From NCBI GenBank assembly GCA_013400115.1, contig VXBP01005118.1, positions 1-64,000 of the forward strand: 64,000 bases of DNA, given 5' to 3'. The first letter of the stretch is position 1. The number at the start of each line of letters is the position of its first letter. Below, in pieces: positions 12,101 through 25,184 of the stretch. The translations under genes were made by a program, and so were the position numbers. Below the pieces are notes generated by a model that worked only from the letters and a program-made list of their open reading frames with translations, searched no databases and was not told the origin of the DNA. This DNA comes from Rhinopomastus cyanomelas. Its lineage: Eukaryota; Chordata; Aves; Bucerotiformes; Rhinopomastidae.

Positions 12101-14674
12101 TAAATAAACCCCAAGCCTATTACCTACCTGATACTGACACAGCCAGTTGGACAGGTTATGAATGGCTTAACTCTCACTTGTGTTAGTGACACCCTGAACT
12201 GCCCTGATAGGGTAGGAAATTAGCCTCATACTCTAGGACACCCAAGGACATGGTGTGGAGGCTGTTGAGCGGTGATGCCTGCCTAATGGCGGAAGGAGTA
12301 AGGGTTACAGTAATGGTTTGCACACTTGCTCAGTTCTGTATTTTGAAGAACCTCAAATTCTGCAGAAGACAGAAAACCAAATAGAATGTATTAACCACTC
12401 AGTAACTACTCGTAAAATGAATTAAAAACACACTGGTATACTTACAAAAATCTACCATTTCCCAGCTTGTTTCTCTATAATGAAATAATTATTGGCTGGG
12501 TATATCAGGACTCCTCTCTTCTCAAGCATAGGTGTCTCCTGCATGACAGTGCCAAGACTGGTGTGGGCAGGAATGGGGGATCTGTGATGCTGCTCTGCAG
12601 AGGAGAGCCTGGAACAATGTCGGCACTCGCACAACTCACAGCCTGTGCCAGAGCCCAGAGGAGTTATGTGCAAGAGCTGCTGCTTGACTGATTCTTGTGT
12701 TGTGATAGGTCGTGCATCTACCTTTTTATTCCCACTTGCAGAAGCCTTGTCCTCTGCCTGGTTCACAGGGAAACTGCTGCAGAAGCTGGGGAACTCACCA
12801 AAACCAACGATAGTCCCCCAGACTTGTACAGGCACTTAACGTGGGGTTAGTCACTTGGGTATCAAGCAATTTCCAGCATCCTCCTTGCCCTGAGTTCTGC
12901 CCAAGCCCTCTTCCGGGTGGGAAACTCCTTTAGCAATTAACAGGGAATTGAGGAGGAGTTTTTAAAGCAGAAATGCCCAAAACTGAGGAGCATGATTTTA
13001 ATCTCTTTTCTCCCCCACCTGCTTGTTGTTTTGGTTCGGTGGGGTTTTTTTAAAAAAAAGAAAATACTACTGAGTTACTTCTTACTGACAAATGGGAATG
13101 AAATAGGAATCATGCATGAAAAACATCTATGCATGATACATTGCTATGGAATATTACCTTCTGGCCTGAAGTGGATGGTGGTAAATTAGGAAAAAGTCTT
13201 GCTTTTCAGCTGAAAGCGTTCTGGTGAGGCTCAGGCAGGGTCTGTTCTTAGACAAAACACTGTGGAAGTTGTTATTCTGTAGAAGATCTTACAACGACAA
13301 AACTGAAATAACTCCAACTCCTAAAATAAGGGCTACTCCTAGCACAGAGGAATTCCCTAATGGTTTGTTGCTGTCACTTTATCAGCTCTCCAAGTGAAGC
13401 ATGTTGGAGCATTGTGGAGAAGAGAGGGAGAGGCTGAAGTGCACAGCTGCTGTTACTCAAAAATCAGGCTAAAGCTTGTAAAAATCAAAAGCTGATAAAA
13501 CTCCGCACACCTGGCTGTGTGTGACTTTCTTTTTGATAGCTCTGTGTCAAGTACATCAGAGTAAACATGTTTTGTGCCACCTGATTGATGAAGAGATCTT
13601 CTAAATAACATTTATCTAAGCAAGGAAAGAGGTAAGAGGATGTTTGTAAAAGCCTTTCATGTCCTTGTCTTGTTCAGAAGATCTGTTTAGAATACAGCTT
13701 TGCTCACATATTACTGATGGGCATTTTGTATCATTGAGAGACTCTGTTTCCTGCCTTCTTAGAAATGTAGGAAAAGGAGCTGTGTTGTCAGCTGTTCACC
13801 TTTGGGAAAAACATGTTCAGGCAGTACGGCGTGTTGGGTTAAAGCAGTGCAGTCCTGTCTGCTCCTTGTGTAAGCCCCAACTGTTCTTGGCGAGCCTAGA
13901 GGACAGAAGGTTGGCCTGTGTGGATCTGCGTTTTTTTCTGTGTGCCTGTAATACTTTTGGTAGCCTTTCAAGTACATTTTTGTTATGATTCTGCCACAAA
14001 AGAGATGAATTCCCTCTCCAGAATGGTTCCACTCTGAAGCCTTCTCACCAAGGAAATGTGTTCAGCTGACTGCTGACACATCTGTAGGCAAAAGGCTCAA
14101 GAATGTCAGAGACACTACTGCTTTAGAAGGCTTGTCATACCAACTGTGCATGTACTGAGTTTGTATGGACTTTGGCTCATGCTACATTTCTGTGAGATTG
14201 TAGATATTTTTTAAAATTTAAAAATAGTATTTTCCTGTGCAAATGAAGTCTCTTGGCACCAGCAGCTTCCTAAGGCCAGAATGTTCCCCTATGGGTTGCT
14301 CTGCTTGCAGGTGAGCTGTCTGCTGGCCAGCTGTAGCCTCTGCTGTGTATGTTCCTCTTTACCCAAGAGCAAGTAGTCACCATCTTACAACATTAAGAAC
14401 TTGTTTCTTGTTTGAGCAACTGTTCATCGTGTTGTAGGATAACTTTCTGTGACGAATCTCAGTGACTGACTTGCACCAGCTGTGATTTAACCAGACAGTA
14501 GATCCCCCTTGCATCATGCTGGAAAAGGATGAGGTCCTGTGGCTGGCTCACAATGCAGTATAAAGCTGCTGCCTGGCCTCTCCTTAGGTTTGGTACGTTT
14601 GGGGAAGGGCACCCGAAATACTAACTCTGGAGAACACAAGTGTTATTCTGGGGATCAACGATGTTGTGGTGGAA
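9111..14674. other. Long gene-free stretch
   Basis: No exon or transposon recognised. Notable low-complexity parts are T/G-rich DNA at about 10045-10140, a T run at about 11693-11707 and another at about 11760-11772. A 127-codon minus-strand open frame at 12452-12835 has no recognised domain and overlaps other-frame open stretches, so I treat it as chance. Confidence 0.5.
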
Positions 14675-15535
14675 GAATCACAGAACATAAGGGATTGGAA
14701 GGGACTTTGAAAGATCATCTAAATCTACCCGCCACAGCAGGATCACCTAGACCAAGTTGCAGAGGAACACATCTAGGCAGGTTTTAAATGTCTCCAGACA
14801 AGTAGACTCCACAACCCCCCTGGGCAACCTGTTCCAGTGCTCTGTCACCCTCACTGTGAAGAAGTTCCTTCCCACATTCATATGGAATCTCCTATGTTCC
14901 AGCTTACACTCATTGCCCCTTGTCCTATCACTAGATGACATTGAGCAGAGCTGGCTCCATTCTTCTGACACCCACCCTTCACATATTTATAGACATTAAT
15001 ATGATCACCCCTCAGTCTCTTCTCCAAGCTAAAGAGACCCAGCTCCCTCAGCCTCTGCTCATAAGGGAGGTGCTCCACCTCCTTCATCATCCTTGTTGCT
15101 TATGCTGGACTCCTTCCAGCAGCTCCATGTCCTTCTTGAACTGAGGGGCCTGGAACTGGACACAATACTCCAGATGTGGTCTCACCAGGGCAGAGTAGAG
15201 GGTGAGGAGAACTCTGTTGATCTGCTAACCACCCCAGGATGATGTTGGCCCTCTTGGCCACAAGAGCACATGACTGTCTTATGGTCATCCTGCTGTCTAC
15301 TAGTACCCCCAAGTCCCAGTCTCCTACACTGCTCTCCAACAGGTTGGTCCCCAACCTATACCGGTATATGGAGTTGTTCTTGCCCACATGGAAGACTCTA
15401 CACTTGCCCTTGTTATATTTCATTCAATTTTTCTCAGCCCAGCTCTCCAGCCTGTCCAGGTCTCACCGAATGGCAGCACAGTCTGCTGGGGTGTCAGCGA
15501 CACCACCCAGCTTTGTGTCATTGGCAAACTTGCTG
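14675..15535 (-). mobile_element. CR1 LINE 3' portion, minus strand
   Basis: The reversed CR1 tail at 14675-14760 is followed by about 770 bases of the ORF2 C-terminal region. Minus-strand frames read 'EQRLRELGLFSLEKRLRGD' (14878-15090), 'YNKGKCRVFHVGKNN' and 'YRLGTNLLESSVGDWDLGVL' (15100-15423), all typical of the segment downstream of the RT catalytic site. The frames are interrupted, so it is a dead 5'-truncated copy. Confidence 0.92.
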
Positions 15536-16091
15536 GCATTACTGAATGGTGTCAAGCAGAAGGCTCAAACCAAGTCCTGAAATTTTAGCTGTTCTGGCTG
15601 TGAAGTTTTTTGAGAATCTGCCCTTTAAGTTTTTGAGTGCAAAGTCACTGGCTTGAGAGCCTCTAGAACCATGAGTCAAGTGTCTGAGATCATAAAAATC
15701 AGAGGATAGTACACCCTTTTTTTATATTCATATATCATTTGCTTATGTTTTCTGGTTTTGAAGCCTTAAGGACATGTGTATTTTGTTTTGTCTGCAGCCA
15801 TGAGGCCTCAGAGAGCTGGAATTAAAAAACATGAGACACAAGATACTAAAAAATTTGCAAGGAAAACCTGTGACAGTTGGCAACACCAGGATAGTTTAAT
15901 TTTCCCAAAATAGTAGGAAAGTAGACCTTTGAGTAACTCACACAGCTGTTACCTCTTGTAACTGGACTGTAATTTCTTTCAAGCTGCAAAAGTTAAAAAA
16001 ACAATTAATAGTAGCAAGTGGGAGCAAGAAATATTTTAAGATGCTTTTTAGGTTTCTTTATAATGTTTAAAAAGCACTAACTTTAATATTT
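15536..16091. other. Gene-free stretch
   Basis: Nothing recognised; AT-rich unique-looking DNA. Confidence 0.5.
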
Positions 16092-16148
16092 AAGGTCGGA
16101 CTTGATGATCATGGAGGTCCTTTCCAACATCAATGATTCTGTGATTCA
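16092..16148 (+). mobile_element. CR1 LINE terminal tail, plus strand
   Basis: 'ggtcggacttgatgatcatg', 'gaggtcctttccaacatcaa' and 'tgattctgtgattcag' form a CR1 3' end of about 57 bases. It belongs to a subfamily different from the 9058 tail, as judged by 'ggacttgatgatc'. Confidence 0.88.
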
Positions 16149-19100
16149 GCTTTGTCCTATATTTCAGTCAGACTTGGTCTGTATTTTGCCTGTTATATGT
16201 TAAGATTCAGACCTGTGAGATGCTGTGTCTGTTTCATTCCTGGGAGCTTCGTGGAGTATCTGGCTTTGGTGTAAAATCTTACTTTTCCTGAGTCTTGTTT
16301 TTTTCTGTTATATTTCAGCTATGCAAATTATTATAATGAGACAGCTATCAAAATATCTCTAGTTCTCAAGAACTAAGCCCTGTTCTTTGAGCCTGTTCTA
16401 CCCTGCCCTCCTAGTTGCACTCCCAGGTGTTGTCATTGATGCCTCACAGCTCTTCTGGAGCTTGGTGAGAAGTGACCCTTTCTGTAAGCTGTTGGACAGA
16501 GTGGTTTTATCTCACTTGCTCTATAAGTAGCAGAATTTACTTTGTTCTCAGAGGGCTGCAGTGGCATGGTGAGTAGGATCGAGGGGAGAAGTACATCACC
16601 CTTGTTTCTGAATGAATCAGCTGCTCTGAATCAGAGCAGGTTCTCATGTTTTGGAGCTTCTCTTGCTGCAGCGTGGTGGTGATATTTTTGGCAGAATAAA
16701 TCCCTTTTGCATCTGAATAGCTACAATAGTGCTTTTATCTAGAAAGTGCAAAGTATTACATCTTCCAGTCTTCTAAATGCATTTAATGCTATAGAAGCAT
16801 CAAACATGAAACATTTGATTTGGTACTGCCTCAAAGAAGCTACAATCTCTAGTTTTTTGTTGTTGGGCTTTTCCTACTTTCCTCCTTAATTCTGTCCTCC
16901 CACACAGCTTCACTGGGGAAGTGAAAGCAGAATTAAGTTCACCTTTCAGAACTTGTTTCTTCTTTACCCAGGGCAGAGTTGCCTGCTGGTTTGTCTGTGC
17001 GGTGGGGTCAGTGTATGCCTTGGAACCAAGGGATGCTGTAAGCGTTATTACTTAGCAAATAGAAATTGTGCAACTTGACTGGTAATGAGAGAGCTTTAAG
17101 GTTCTGTGCCTTACCCCCCGTCGGAGCCAATGGCAAATGCAATCTTCTTTGTGTTCAACAATTTTTATTAATACACAGTTGTACCCAACATGAGACTGAA
17201 ACTAAGCCCAAAACCTTCAGTTTTTCTCAGGAGCTGTAAGCTGGTATATCTATTAATTGTGTTTAATACCTGCTGGCTTTCTGTTCCATCCCTGAGTTTC
17301 CTAACAGCTTGTATGATGTTCCTCACTTTGAACACATCTGCCTTCCTCCAACCTTCCCTCTGGTGTATTCCTGATACTGGATGTTCCCAGCTGTATGTTT
17401 TGGTAGCCTTGAGTTTGGATTAATGCTGAGATGCATCTTCTGCTGGATCTGGTTTTCTGTGAAGCTCTTGCAGTGGCACAACAACTGTTTTGTGTCAGTA
17501 TCCGTACTGATGTTGTGTTTTTGACTGCTCAGGTTCACACAACAAAGTGTTTGAATATAATATTATTTTTTTTAATGACACTGAGAGGTCTGGTAATTTT
17601 GGAGCAGAACATAGAACCTAGCTCTGCCTAGGGCAATCTCATGGAAATATGTATGTTGTAACTAGAAACAAGGCTTGGGTAACACTCCACACAGGACTTT
17701 TTCCTCAGTCGGGTTCAGATGTTCACAGAGCCCTATGTTATGGGCTTCTTCATGTTTATACACACCAACAAGAGTTAATTTATTAGCTTGGGAAGTTCCC
17801 GAGACAGTCGTTAAGGAGTCTGCAAGCTCAAGCTGCGAGTTCAATACCATATGCATGTAAGCCTCACAGATCAGCTGGAATCACTGGCCTAGGGGTTTTT
17901 CACCAAATCATTAAGGAGATAAAGAATAGTGGTGGCAGCAAAAGTTTGTGCCATATCCCCCAATCTGAAGGTTACGATATCAGCCTTGCAAACTGATTCC
18001 TACCAGCAAGACACTGTGGCTCGCGGCAGCATCAGCAGGGTGTGATGTGCTGTTTTTGACCTGTGTGGATGGAGCTGATTTTGGTCTTGCTGAGCAGTTA
18101 GTGTTTCAAATTGCTATTTGTGCTGCTTTAGTGTAATAAAACTGGAAACTGAGGAATGTGTTTGCTGCTTCTTTGACCTTTATATGCAAATCTTCCTCGA
18201 GGGTCAGATGTATGTGAGAGAAAAATGACGCCAGTGCAATTTAAAAATTATATAATGTCATTTTTTTAACCTTATCTGCACATGGAGGTCTATTATTGCC
18301 TAATTGTCTATTTAATGGAAGTAACGTAATTAGAATGCTACCATTTATCAAAACATGTTTGTGATAGTTACACTGTCTGGTGTAAAGTTGCTTAAAATAT
18401 TAGGTTACCTGGATAGGTTTTGCTTCTTTTTAAATATCCCCATGATCATTTCTCTGTATTAGTTGGTGACAGATTTAGAAAATGAAAATATAAGATGCAC
18501 TTTTATTGTCATGGAACTCAAGAGGTGTTTGTGTTGTTGCACGAAGATATCCAAGTCCCAGTATACTTCTGTGACTGTTCCAAATGCCTCCTTCCAGCTG
18601 GGAAGCGCAGGAAATGTGGTCAAACAGGAATGATAAAAGGAATCAGGGCTTTGGGCTTCTGCTTGTTGGCTTTCCTGTTTGCTAGTAGGTCAACAGACCA
18701 TCAGAATTAATTAATCTAGCCTGCACAGAATTTGTATGTGTTTGGCACAATGTGTGTGTGTATTGGGAATCTCAAACTTCTGTTGATGGAGCAGGAGTGC
18801 CCGCATGGCACAGCATATGCTGTGCAAAGACAGAGCTGACTCAAACACAGCCTGGCTGTGGTTGTGTCACACTCATCCCCACATTGATCAGCAGCTCTCT
18901 GCTCAAAATGCCTCCACAGCCTTCGTTCATGTGTCTCCATGCAGTGCTTGCCATGTGCGGTACTTATAAACGGAACCAATTTCTGCCTCAAACTGTTAGT
19001 TTGTTTGAACCAGTCTGTCAAGAAACCTACTCTTTAATCACAGAGTTCGGAGATCAGAAAAGGTATCAAGTATCTTGTGACTGTAGTGAGACTTAACATG

Positions 19101-21504
19101 AAAGAATCGAAGTCCAGCTTGGCAAAACTCTTACTCACTTGTCAATGGGGCCAGCCCCTAGATTGTCTTAGTTTGTGGTCATAGTGAAGTTGTTACAGAT
19201 TAGAAGACAGGAGTGATGGACCTGTTCTGTTTTTGATGGAGTAATTCCCTCCTGTGAAGGGCTTCTTGTTGCCAGAGGAACAGAAGTGTTTTCTTTCAAA
19301 TGTGCTTTACCCTGGGGGAGGAGGGAGGGGCAAGGGGAAAATGCTTTTCCCTACTTGACAACTAATGGCTTGTATCTTCCTTAACTCCAAGCTGTTAGCA
19401 TAGATCTTACCTTGCTGACAAAGTGAAAGCAATTTAGTAATCACTTGCAGGAGAAAATCGACTCCATTAGAGTTCAGTTGCCTTTGTTCCAAGCCATTAA
19501 AATGCAGACGCTACCTGAGTCTTACATAAATTGTTTTGACAGTTTCATTATTTATCCCTAGTTGAGTTGATTAAAAGTGCATTTGATCATCTTTGATATA
19601 CTCGTCGTCCTAGCATGACCTGTGTTAGGAGAGGCTGGTCACCTGTCAGCAGTTGCTTACATGGGGATGTCTTTGGGTCCCTGACCATGCAGCACAGGAG
19701 TCATCCAAAGCCTCGCTGGATAACACTGCTGATACACCTGAGAAATTTCACCCAATTTTGGGGTAAATGTAGGAAAAATATTCCTTTAAAAAAATGAATG
19801 ACTGCTTTGGATCCTGTTAGAATGATGTCACTTCTAAATATCAGTTTTCCTTCAATTCTAAATACAAGTTTTCCTTTGTAAACTGTTATTGAGACCAGAG
19901 CTTGTCTTTATGTTAGTGCTTTATAGTAAAGACTTCTGCTTTGTGAGTCTTTACACCTTCATATTTTCTCCATCATTGCGTTCGTGGGTTTGTCTAGAAC
20001 TTCTCTCTTATCTTCATTTTCTTTGGTGCAATCCTAATAATTTTGTTAAATGCCTGCTCTTTGCATCCCCAGCAATCTCAGGACTGCTTCCGTGGCTGCA
20101 GTTTCAGTGTGCCTCATACACTCTTATTGGTGTTAGAAGCCCAATTCCAGGCAATCCTTATTTCATGTCTGTGCCCAAATTGCATACACGCCTTTGCCTT
20201 TCACGTCATGCTGCAACCTGAAGTATTTTCCATTACATTTCTTCTCCCTCATTTTGTTTTTCCTGACTCATTTACTGATGTCACAGCTGACAGTTTGTGT
20301 CACTGCAATTTGCTCCCATGGAAATGACTCCTGCACATGTGCGCGTGGCATCCGACTCCTCACTCTTCACTTCTTATATAATTTGGGAACTGTCAGAGCT
20401 CTTCCCCAATGTGCCCATATGTCTCTCCTCTCGAAGCTAATGAGCTTTTTTCTTCTTCAGGCACATTACACACCCCGACTTATTCCTAGATGATGTCTAT
20501 CAAAATTGTCAGATGCTTGGAAAATTAAATTATTTCTCTAAATAAAGAGCCTGCTTCTAATCTCATTGAAAACATTTCAATTGGCTTTGTTTTCTAGTAC
20601 AAATCAAGAGTGACTATCCTGAGCTCTGTCTGACCAGAGAGGTGCCTGTGCTTTCCTGTTTAACTGAAGATATTTGTGATTTACTATAGCGTAAGAGCTC
20701 AGAATCTGCTCCTGGCTGAAGCTGGGAGCAGCAACACAGAGCAAAATTAACCCAGAATAAGGCATCTAGAGTAAAGTGACTTCTCATGGCATGAAGCAGT
20801 CAGCAGTGGGGAGGTGTCACGGGTTGGTGATGGTTCTGTGCTTTTAAAGTAGTGAAACATACAGGAAAATATTTGACTTTAATTCTCAAAAGAAAGCAAG
20901 GTCTGGTTCATAATGACATTGCTCCATTATGGAGAATTAACTAAATTATGACTAAGAAATAACTGAAATTAGGTAACAATATGCAAAATAGGGAAAAAAG
21001 CTCAAATTCATATCATTGTAGTAGGAAAAATAGTCATTAATTTAGCTCATAGTGGATGGTGTTATGCCAGAACAGGTTTTTTTGGGAAAAAATAGAACTG
21101 ATGTAAGATTTTAAGTGGTCTGTCTTTCTATTTATTTTGTCTGTATTATTTATTTATATTTATTATTCTTTCATTATTTGCATTTGTTATTTATGTTAGA
21201 CTTTCTAATTTTTTTATCTTCATTATTTATTTATTTATTTTGTGTCTTCAGTACTAAAGCCAAAGTTGAACGAACATTTTGATTTCTGACCACTTTTTTC
21301 TTTCTCAAAGCTTTAAGGCATGGGAAAGGAAAGAAGCTTGACTTAAAGAAAGAAAACAAAGTGCTGTTTTAAAAAATGCAAGTTAATAAAACTGTAGGTC
21401 AACCTCCTTGGATCTAATCTGGGTGCATGTTAACGGCAAAGTCAGCAGGGCTAGGGGTGACCTCCCCTGGGGATAACCCATGTTACTACTTTGCGCTGCT
21501 GTGG
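16149..21504. other. Long gene-free stretch; AT-rich block at 18290-18420
   Basis: No exon or transposon recognised. About 18290-18420 is AT-rich with several TAATT/ATTA cores. A poor (TTTA)n region lies at 21120-21242. Open frames, the longest about 114 codons at 18752-19096, have no recognised domain. Confidence 0.5.
21120..21242. repeat. AT-rich low-complexity, degenerate (TTTA)n
   Basis: Repeated 'tatttatt' and 'attatttatttattta' blocks with interruptions, best preserved at about 21219-21240. Confidence 0.8.
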
Positions 21505-21952
21505 GTGAGGAAAGAAGGTCCTGCTTGACCAACCTGATCTTCTTTTATGACCAAGTGACCTACCTAGTGGATTTGGGGAAGGCTGTCAATGTTACTTACC
21601 TGGACTTCAGTAAAGCATTCGACGCAGTCTCCCACAGCATTCTTCTAGAGAAGCTGGCAGCTCGTGGCTCAGACAGCGGGACTCTTCACTGGGTAAATAA
21701 CTAGCTGCATGACCGAGACCAGAGAGCTATGTTCAACAGAGTTACATCCAGTTGGTGGCTGGTCACAAGCTGTTCCCCAGGGCTCAGTATTGGGGCCAGT
21801 CTTGTTCAACATCTTTATCAATGATCTGGATGAGGGGATTGAGTGTACCCTCAGAAGGTTTGCAGATGACACCAAATTGGGTGACTGTGTCAATCTGCTT
21901 GAGGGTAGGAATCCTCTGCAGAAGCACCTGGATCAATGGGCACAAGTTGTTT
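21505..21952 (+). mobile_element. CR1 LINE, RT segment (left half of a split copy)
   Basis: The plus-strand frames at 21480-21704 and 21709-21957 read 'RSCLTNLIFFYDQVT', 'VTYLDFSKAFDAVSHSILL', then 'VPQGSVLGPVLFNIFINDLD', the catalytic 'RRFADDTKLG', and end at 'LQKHLDQWAQ'. The protein order resumes in the plus-strand CR1 at 23349, so the two pieces are best read as one copy split by the minus-strand CR1 between them. A stop at about 21702 separates the two frames. Confidence 0.9.
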
Positions 21953-23348
21953 CATAAAATCGTAGTATAGATTCCCAGAGTTGGAAGTGATCTTAAAGAT
22001 CATCGTGTTGCAACTTCCCTGTACAGGCTGGAACACCTTTACTAGATCAGGTTACTCAGGGCCCCATCCATCCCTTGGCCTTGAGGTCTTCCAGGGATGG
22101 GGCAGCCACAACTTCCTTGGGCAACCTGTTCCAGTGTCTCACCACCCTCACAGGAAAGAATTTTTTCCTAGTGTCCAGCCTAAATCCCTCCAAGTCTGTT
22201 ACCCTTTCCCCTTGTCCTCCTGCTATGCACCTGTGTAAGATGCCCTACCCCATCTTTCTTGTGGACTCCTTCAGATATTGGAAAGCCACTAGATGGTCAC
22301 CTTGGAGCCTGCTCTTCTCTCAAAGGGTGCTCCAGCCCTTTGATCATTTTAGTTGCTCTTCTCTGGACAGATTCCAGGATCTCTATGTCCTTCTTATGTT
22401 GAGGACTCCAGAACTGGACACAGTACTCCAGGTGGGGTCTCACAAGTGCAGAGTAGAGGGTGGGGGAGAATCACCTCCCTTGACTGACTGTCAATGCTGC
22501 TTTTGATGCAGCCTAGGACACTGTTGGCTTTCTGGGCTGCAAGTACACACTAATGGCTCCTGTTAAACTTCTGGTCCACCACCACCCCCGAGTCCTTCTC
22601 CTCAGGGATGTCCTCAATCCTTTCTCATCCCAATCTATATTTGTGCATGGAATTGCCTCAACCTAGGTGCGGAACCTTGCACTTGCCCTTGTTGAACTTC
22701 ATGCAGTTTTGCAACTTCTTGAGCCTGGCAAGGTCCCTCTGGATGGCCTCCCTTCCCTCCAGTGTGTTGACTTAACCACACAGTTTAGTGTTATCAGCAA
22801 ACTGCCTGAGGGTGCCTTCAATTCCACTGTCCATGTCCCCGACAAAGATGTTAAATAGCACTGGTCCAACTACTGACCCTTGAGTAATACCCCTCGTCAC
22901 ACCTCTCCATTTGGATACTGAGCCGTTGATCACAACTCTTTGGGTGTGACCATCCAGCCCACTCCTTATCCAACGAGTGGTCCATCTATCATTCCAGTTT
23001 AAAGATCAGAATGTCGTGTGGGACAGTGTTGAATGCTCTGCCAAAATCCAGGTAGATGATGGCTGTTGCTCTGCCTTTGTCGGCCGAGGCTGTGACCCCA
23101 TTGTAAAAGGCCACTAAACTGGTCAGGCAGGACTTGACTTTGGTGAAGCTGTGTTGGCTGCCACCAATCACCCCTTTATTATCTGCTTGCCTTAGCAGAG
23201 CCTTCAGGAGGATCTGCTCCATGATCTTGCCAGGCACAGAGGTGAGACTGATTGGCCTGTAGTTCCCTGGGTCTTCTTTTTTTTCCGTTTTTGAAAATGG
23301 GCATTGTATGATGTTTAACAAGACCAAGTGATGTGTCTTCAACTTTGT
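21953..23348 (-). mobile_element. CR1 LINE, ~1.4 kb, minus strand, inserted in another CR1
   Basis: It starts with a reversed, decayed tail at 21953 and runs through the ORF2 C-terminal region back into RT. The minus-strand frame at 22989-23363 reads 'DPGNYRPISLTSVPGKIMEQ', 'GGSQHSFTKVKSCLTSLVAF', 'ASADKGRATAIIYLDFGRAF' and 'NTVPHDI'. Translation of the rest is broken. It lies between two halves of a plus-strand CR1. Confidence 0.9.
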
Positions 23349-24080
23349 TCGCAACAACCCCATGCAGTGTTACAGGCTTGGGGAAGAGAGGCTGGAGAAC
23401 AGCTCAGTGGAAAAGGACCTGGGCATGCTGACTAACAGCTAGCTGAACGTGAGCCAGCAGTGTGCCCAGGTGGCCAAGAGGCCAATGGCATCCTAGGCTG
23501 TGTCAGAAATAGTGTGGCCAGCAGCACTAGAGAAGTGATCATCTCCCGGTACTCAGCACTGGCGAGGCCTCACCTTGAATATTGTGTTCAATTTTTGGGC
23601 ACCTCAGTTGAAGAAGGACATTGAGATGCTGGAGCGGGTCCAAAGAAGAGCAACAAAGCTAGCGAAGGGCGCAGAGGACAGGTCTTATGAGGAGACGTTA
23701 AGAGAAGTGAGGTTGTTTAGTCTGGAGAGAAGGTGGCTGAGGAGAGACATGCCCTTTACAACTACCTGAAAGGAGCTTGTAGAGAGTTGTGTCTCTTCTC
23801 CTAAGTTGTGAATGACAGACAAGAGGAAATGGCCTCATGTTGTGCCAGTAGAGATTTAGACTGCACATCAGGAAAAATTTCTTCATGGAAGGACCAGTTG
23901 AGTATTGGAACAGACTGCCCAGAGAAGCGACAGAGTCACCATCACTGGAGACCTTTTGAAAAAATGTGTAGATCTGGCACTTGGAAGCATGATTTAGTAG
24001 GCATGGTGACACTGGTTTGACGGTTAGACTTGATGGCCTCTATGGGCTTTTCAAACCTTAATGATTCTGTAACTCTGTGA
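23349..24080 (+). mobile_element. CR1 LINE 3' portion (right half of a split copy)
   Basis: It starts at 'aacaaccccatgcagtgtta' (NNPMQCYRLG in CR1 ORF2) and continues through 'VAKRPMAS'-like, 'PQLKKDIEMLERVQRRATKL' and 'LREVRLFSLERR' segments. It ends with 'aatgattctgtaactctgtg'. It continues the fragment ending at 21952 with roughly 20 codons missing at the junction. Confidence 0.9.
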
Positions 24081-24849
24081 TAAAGCGGCAAGGTTAAAAC
24101 TGAAGGAGAGAGTCAAGGCAGGAGGTCTAATGGTGTAGAAGTGAGAACAAGTAGGTATACAGAAAGCCATTTAATAATTTAGCTGCTAAAGATCAGTTAA
24201 ATGATCGATGTAGCTAAAGAAGAAAATGTACTTTCTTGCAAACACAGAACTTGCCAGGAAAGGCAGATGAATACTTGGAATTCAGAAGTGTGTTATGAGA
24301 GCATTTGCCTAAATATCACAAACGTTCTTGAGAAAATAGTCTCTTTCCTACAAAGCAAGTGTCATGACTATGACCCTGTCTCACTGGAGTGTACAGAAAG
24401 AAACACATTTAGAACAACAGGGATGGTGATGATGGTCAGTAACAGCTTTTCTTCTCTTCTTAGATGACTATTGTTCTGCATCTCATCTTTGGATGAGTCC
24501 AGCTCAACCACACGCACTTTGCGCAGCCTCTGAGGTAGCTGGATACATGACAGTGCCGATCTGAATGGCTGTGTCCATATGGCACAGCAGTCTCCAGTGC
24601 TTACTCACCTCTGCAGTGCCCTAACACATCGTAGGTGCAACATACCCATGGTCTGGTTCCTGGACTTGGCACACAGGCAGGACTTTTCTACCCATGAATG
24701 TACAGACTCATTACTGTTTTAATCATCTTTCCTGAAAATAGACAATTAGTGAATAAAATTACAAGTATTAGCTGTTCAGCTTCTCCTGTGTAATGTTCCA
24801 GCCTTTTTCAGTGTGGATGTTACATCCTAGTTTTGAATCATCAATACAT
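24081..24849. other. Gene-free stretch
   Basis: Nothing recognised. The upstream limit of the following LTR is uncertain and may extend into this interval. Confidence 0.4.
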
Positions 24850-25076
24850 TTAATGCCAAAAGTAAATGTTTTGTTTCGCATTATTCATAGGAGTAGTGGG
24901 GCTATGTGTTGCTAATACATTGAAGTTTTAGTTTTTATTAAGCAGTGCTCATATGGAATCAAGGCCTCTTCTACTACTCGTGGTACCCCACCAGTGGGTT
25001 GGCTGGGGTGGGTGCACAAGGAGTTGGGAGGTGATACAGTTGGAACAGCTGACCCCAGCTGACCAAAGGGACATTC
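24850..25076 (+). mobile_element. Avian ERV solo LTR, left part (split by CR1)
   Basis: The U3-like sequence with 'gggtgggtgcacaaggagtt', 'gctgaccccagctgaccaaa' and 'gggacattc' matches a common avian ERV LTR as I remember it. The LTR resumes at 26828 after a CR1 insertion. The motif CATTC occurs at both edges of the insertion (25072-25076 and 26828-26832). The 5' limit is approximate. Only LTR sequence is present, with no gag, pol or env nearby. Confidence 0.7.
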
Positions 25077-25133
25077 GCAGAATCACAGAACATCGGGGAT
25101 TGGAATGGACCTCGAAAGATCTGGTGGCCTTTA

Positions 25134-25184
25134 ACTCACAACAGTGAGTTACACTCACAACAGTGAGTTACACTCACAACAGTG
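25134..25184. repeat. 19-bp tandem repeat, 2.7 copies, self-complementary
   Basis: The unit 'actcacaacagtgagttac' is repeated head to tail without mismatch. Each unit can fold (AACTCAC/GTGAGTT with an AACA loop). It lies exactly where the CR1 tail jumps to the endonuclease region. Confidence 0.9.

Noticed and set aside
12452..12835. 127-codon minus-strand open frame
   Set aside because: No recognisable domain, no splice or promoter context, and plus-strand frames are open over the same DNA. Probably chance in slightly GC-richer sequence.
21120..21242. Matrix attachment or origin-like AT-rich DNA
   Set aside because: It is plain degenerate (TTTA)n low complexity; no further evidence.
22075..22506. 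143-codon plus-strand open frame
   Set aside because: Antisense reading of the minus-strand CR1 at 21953-23348.
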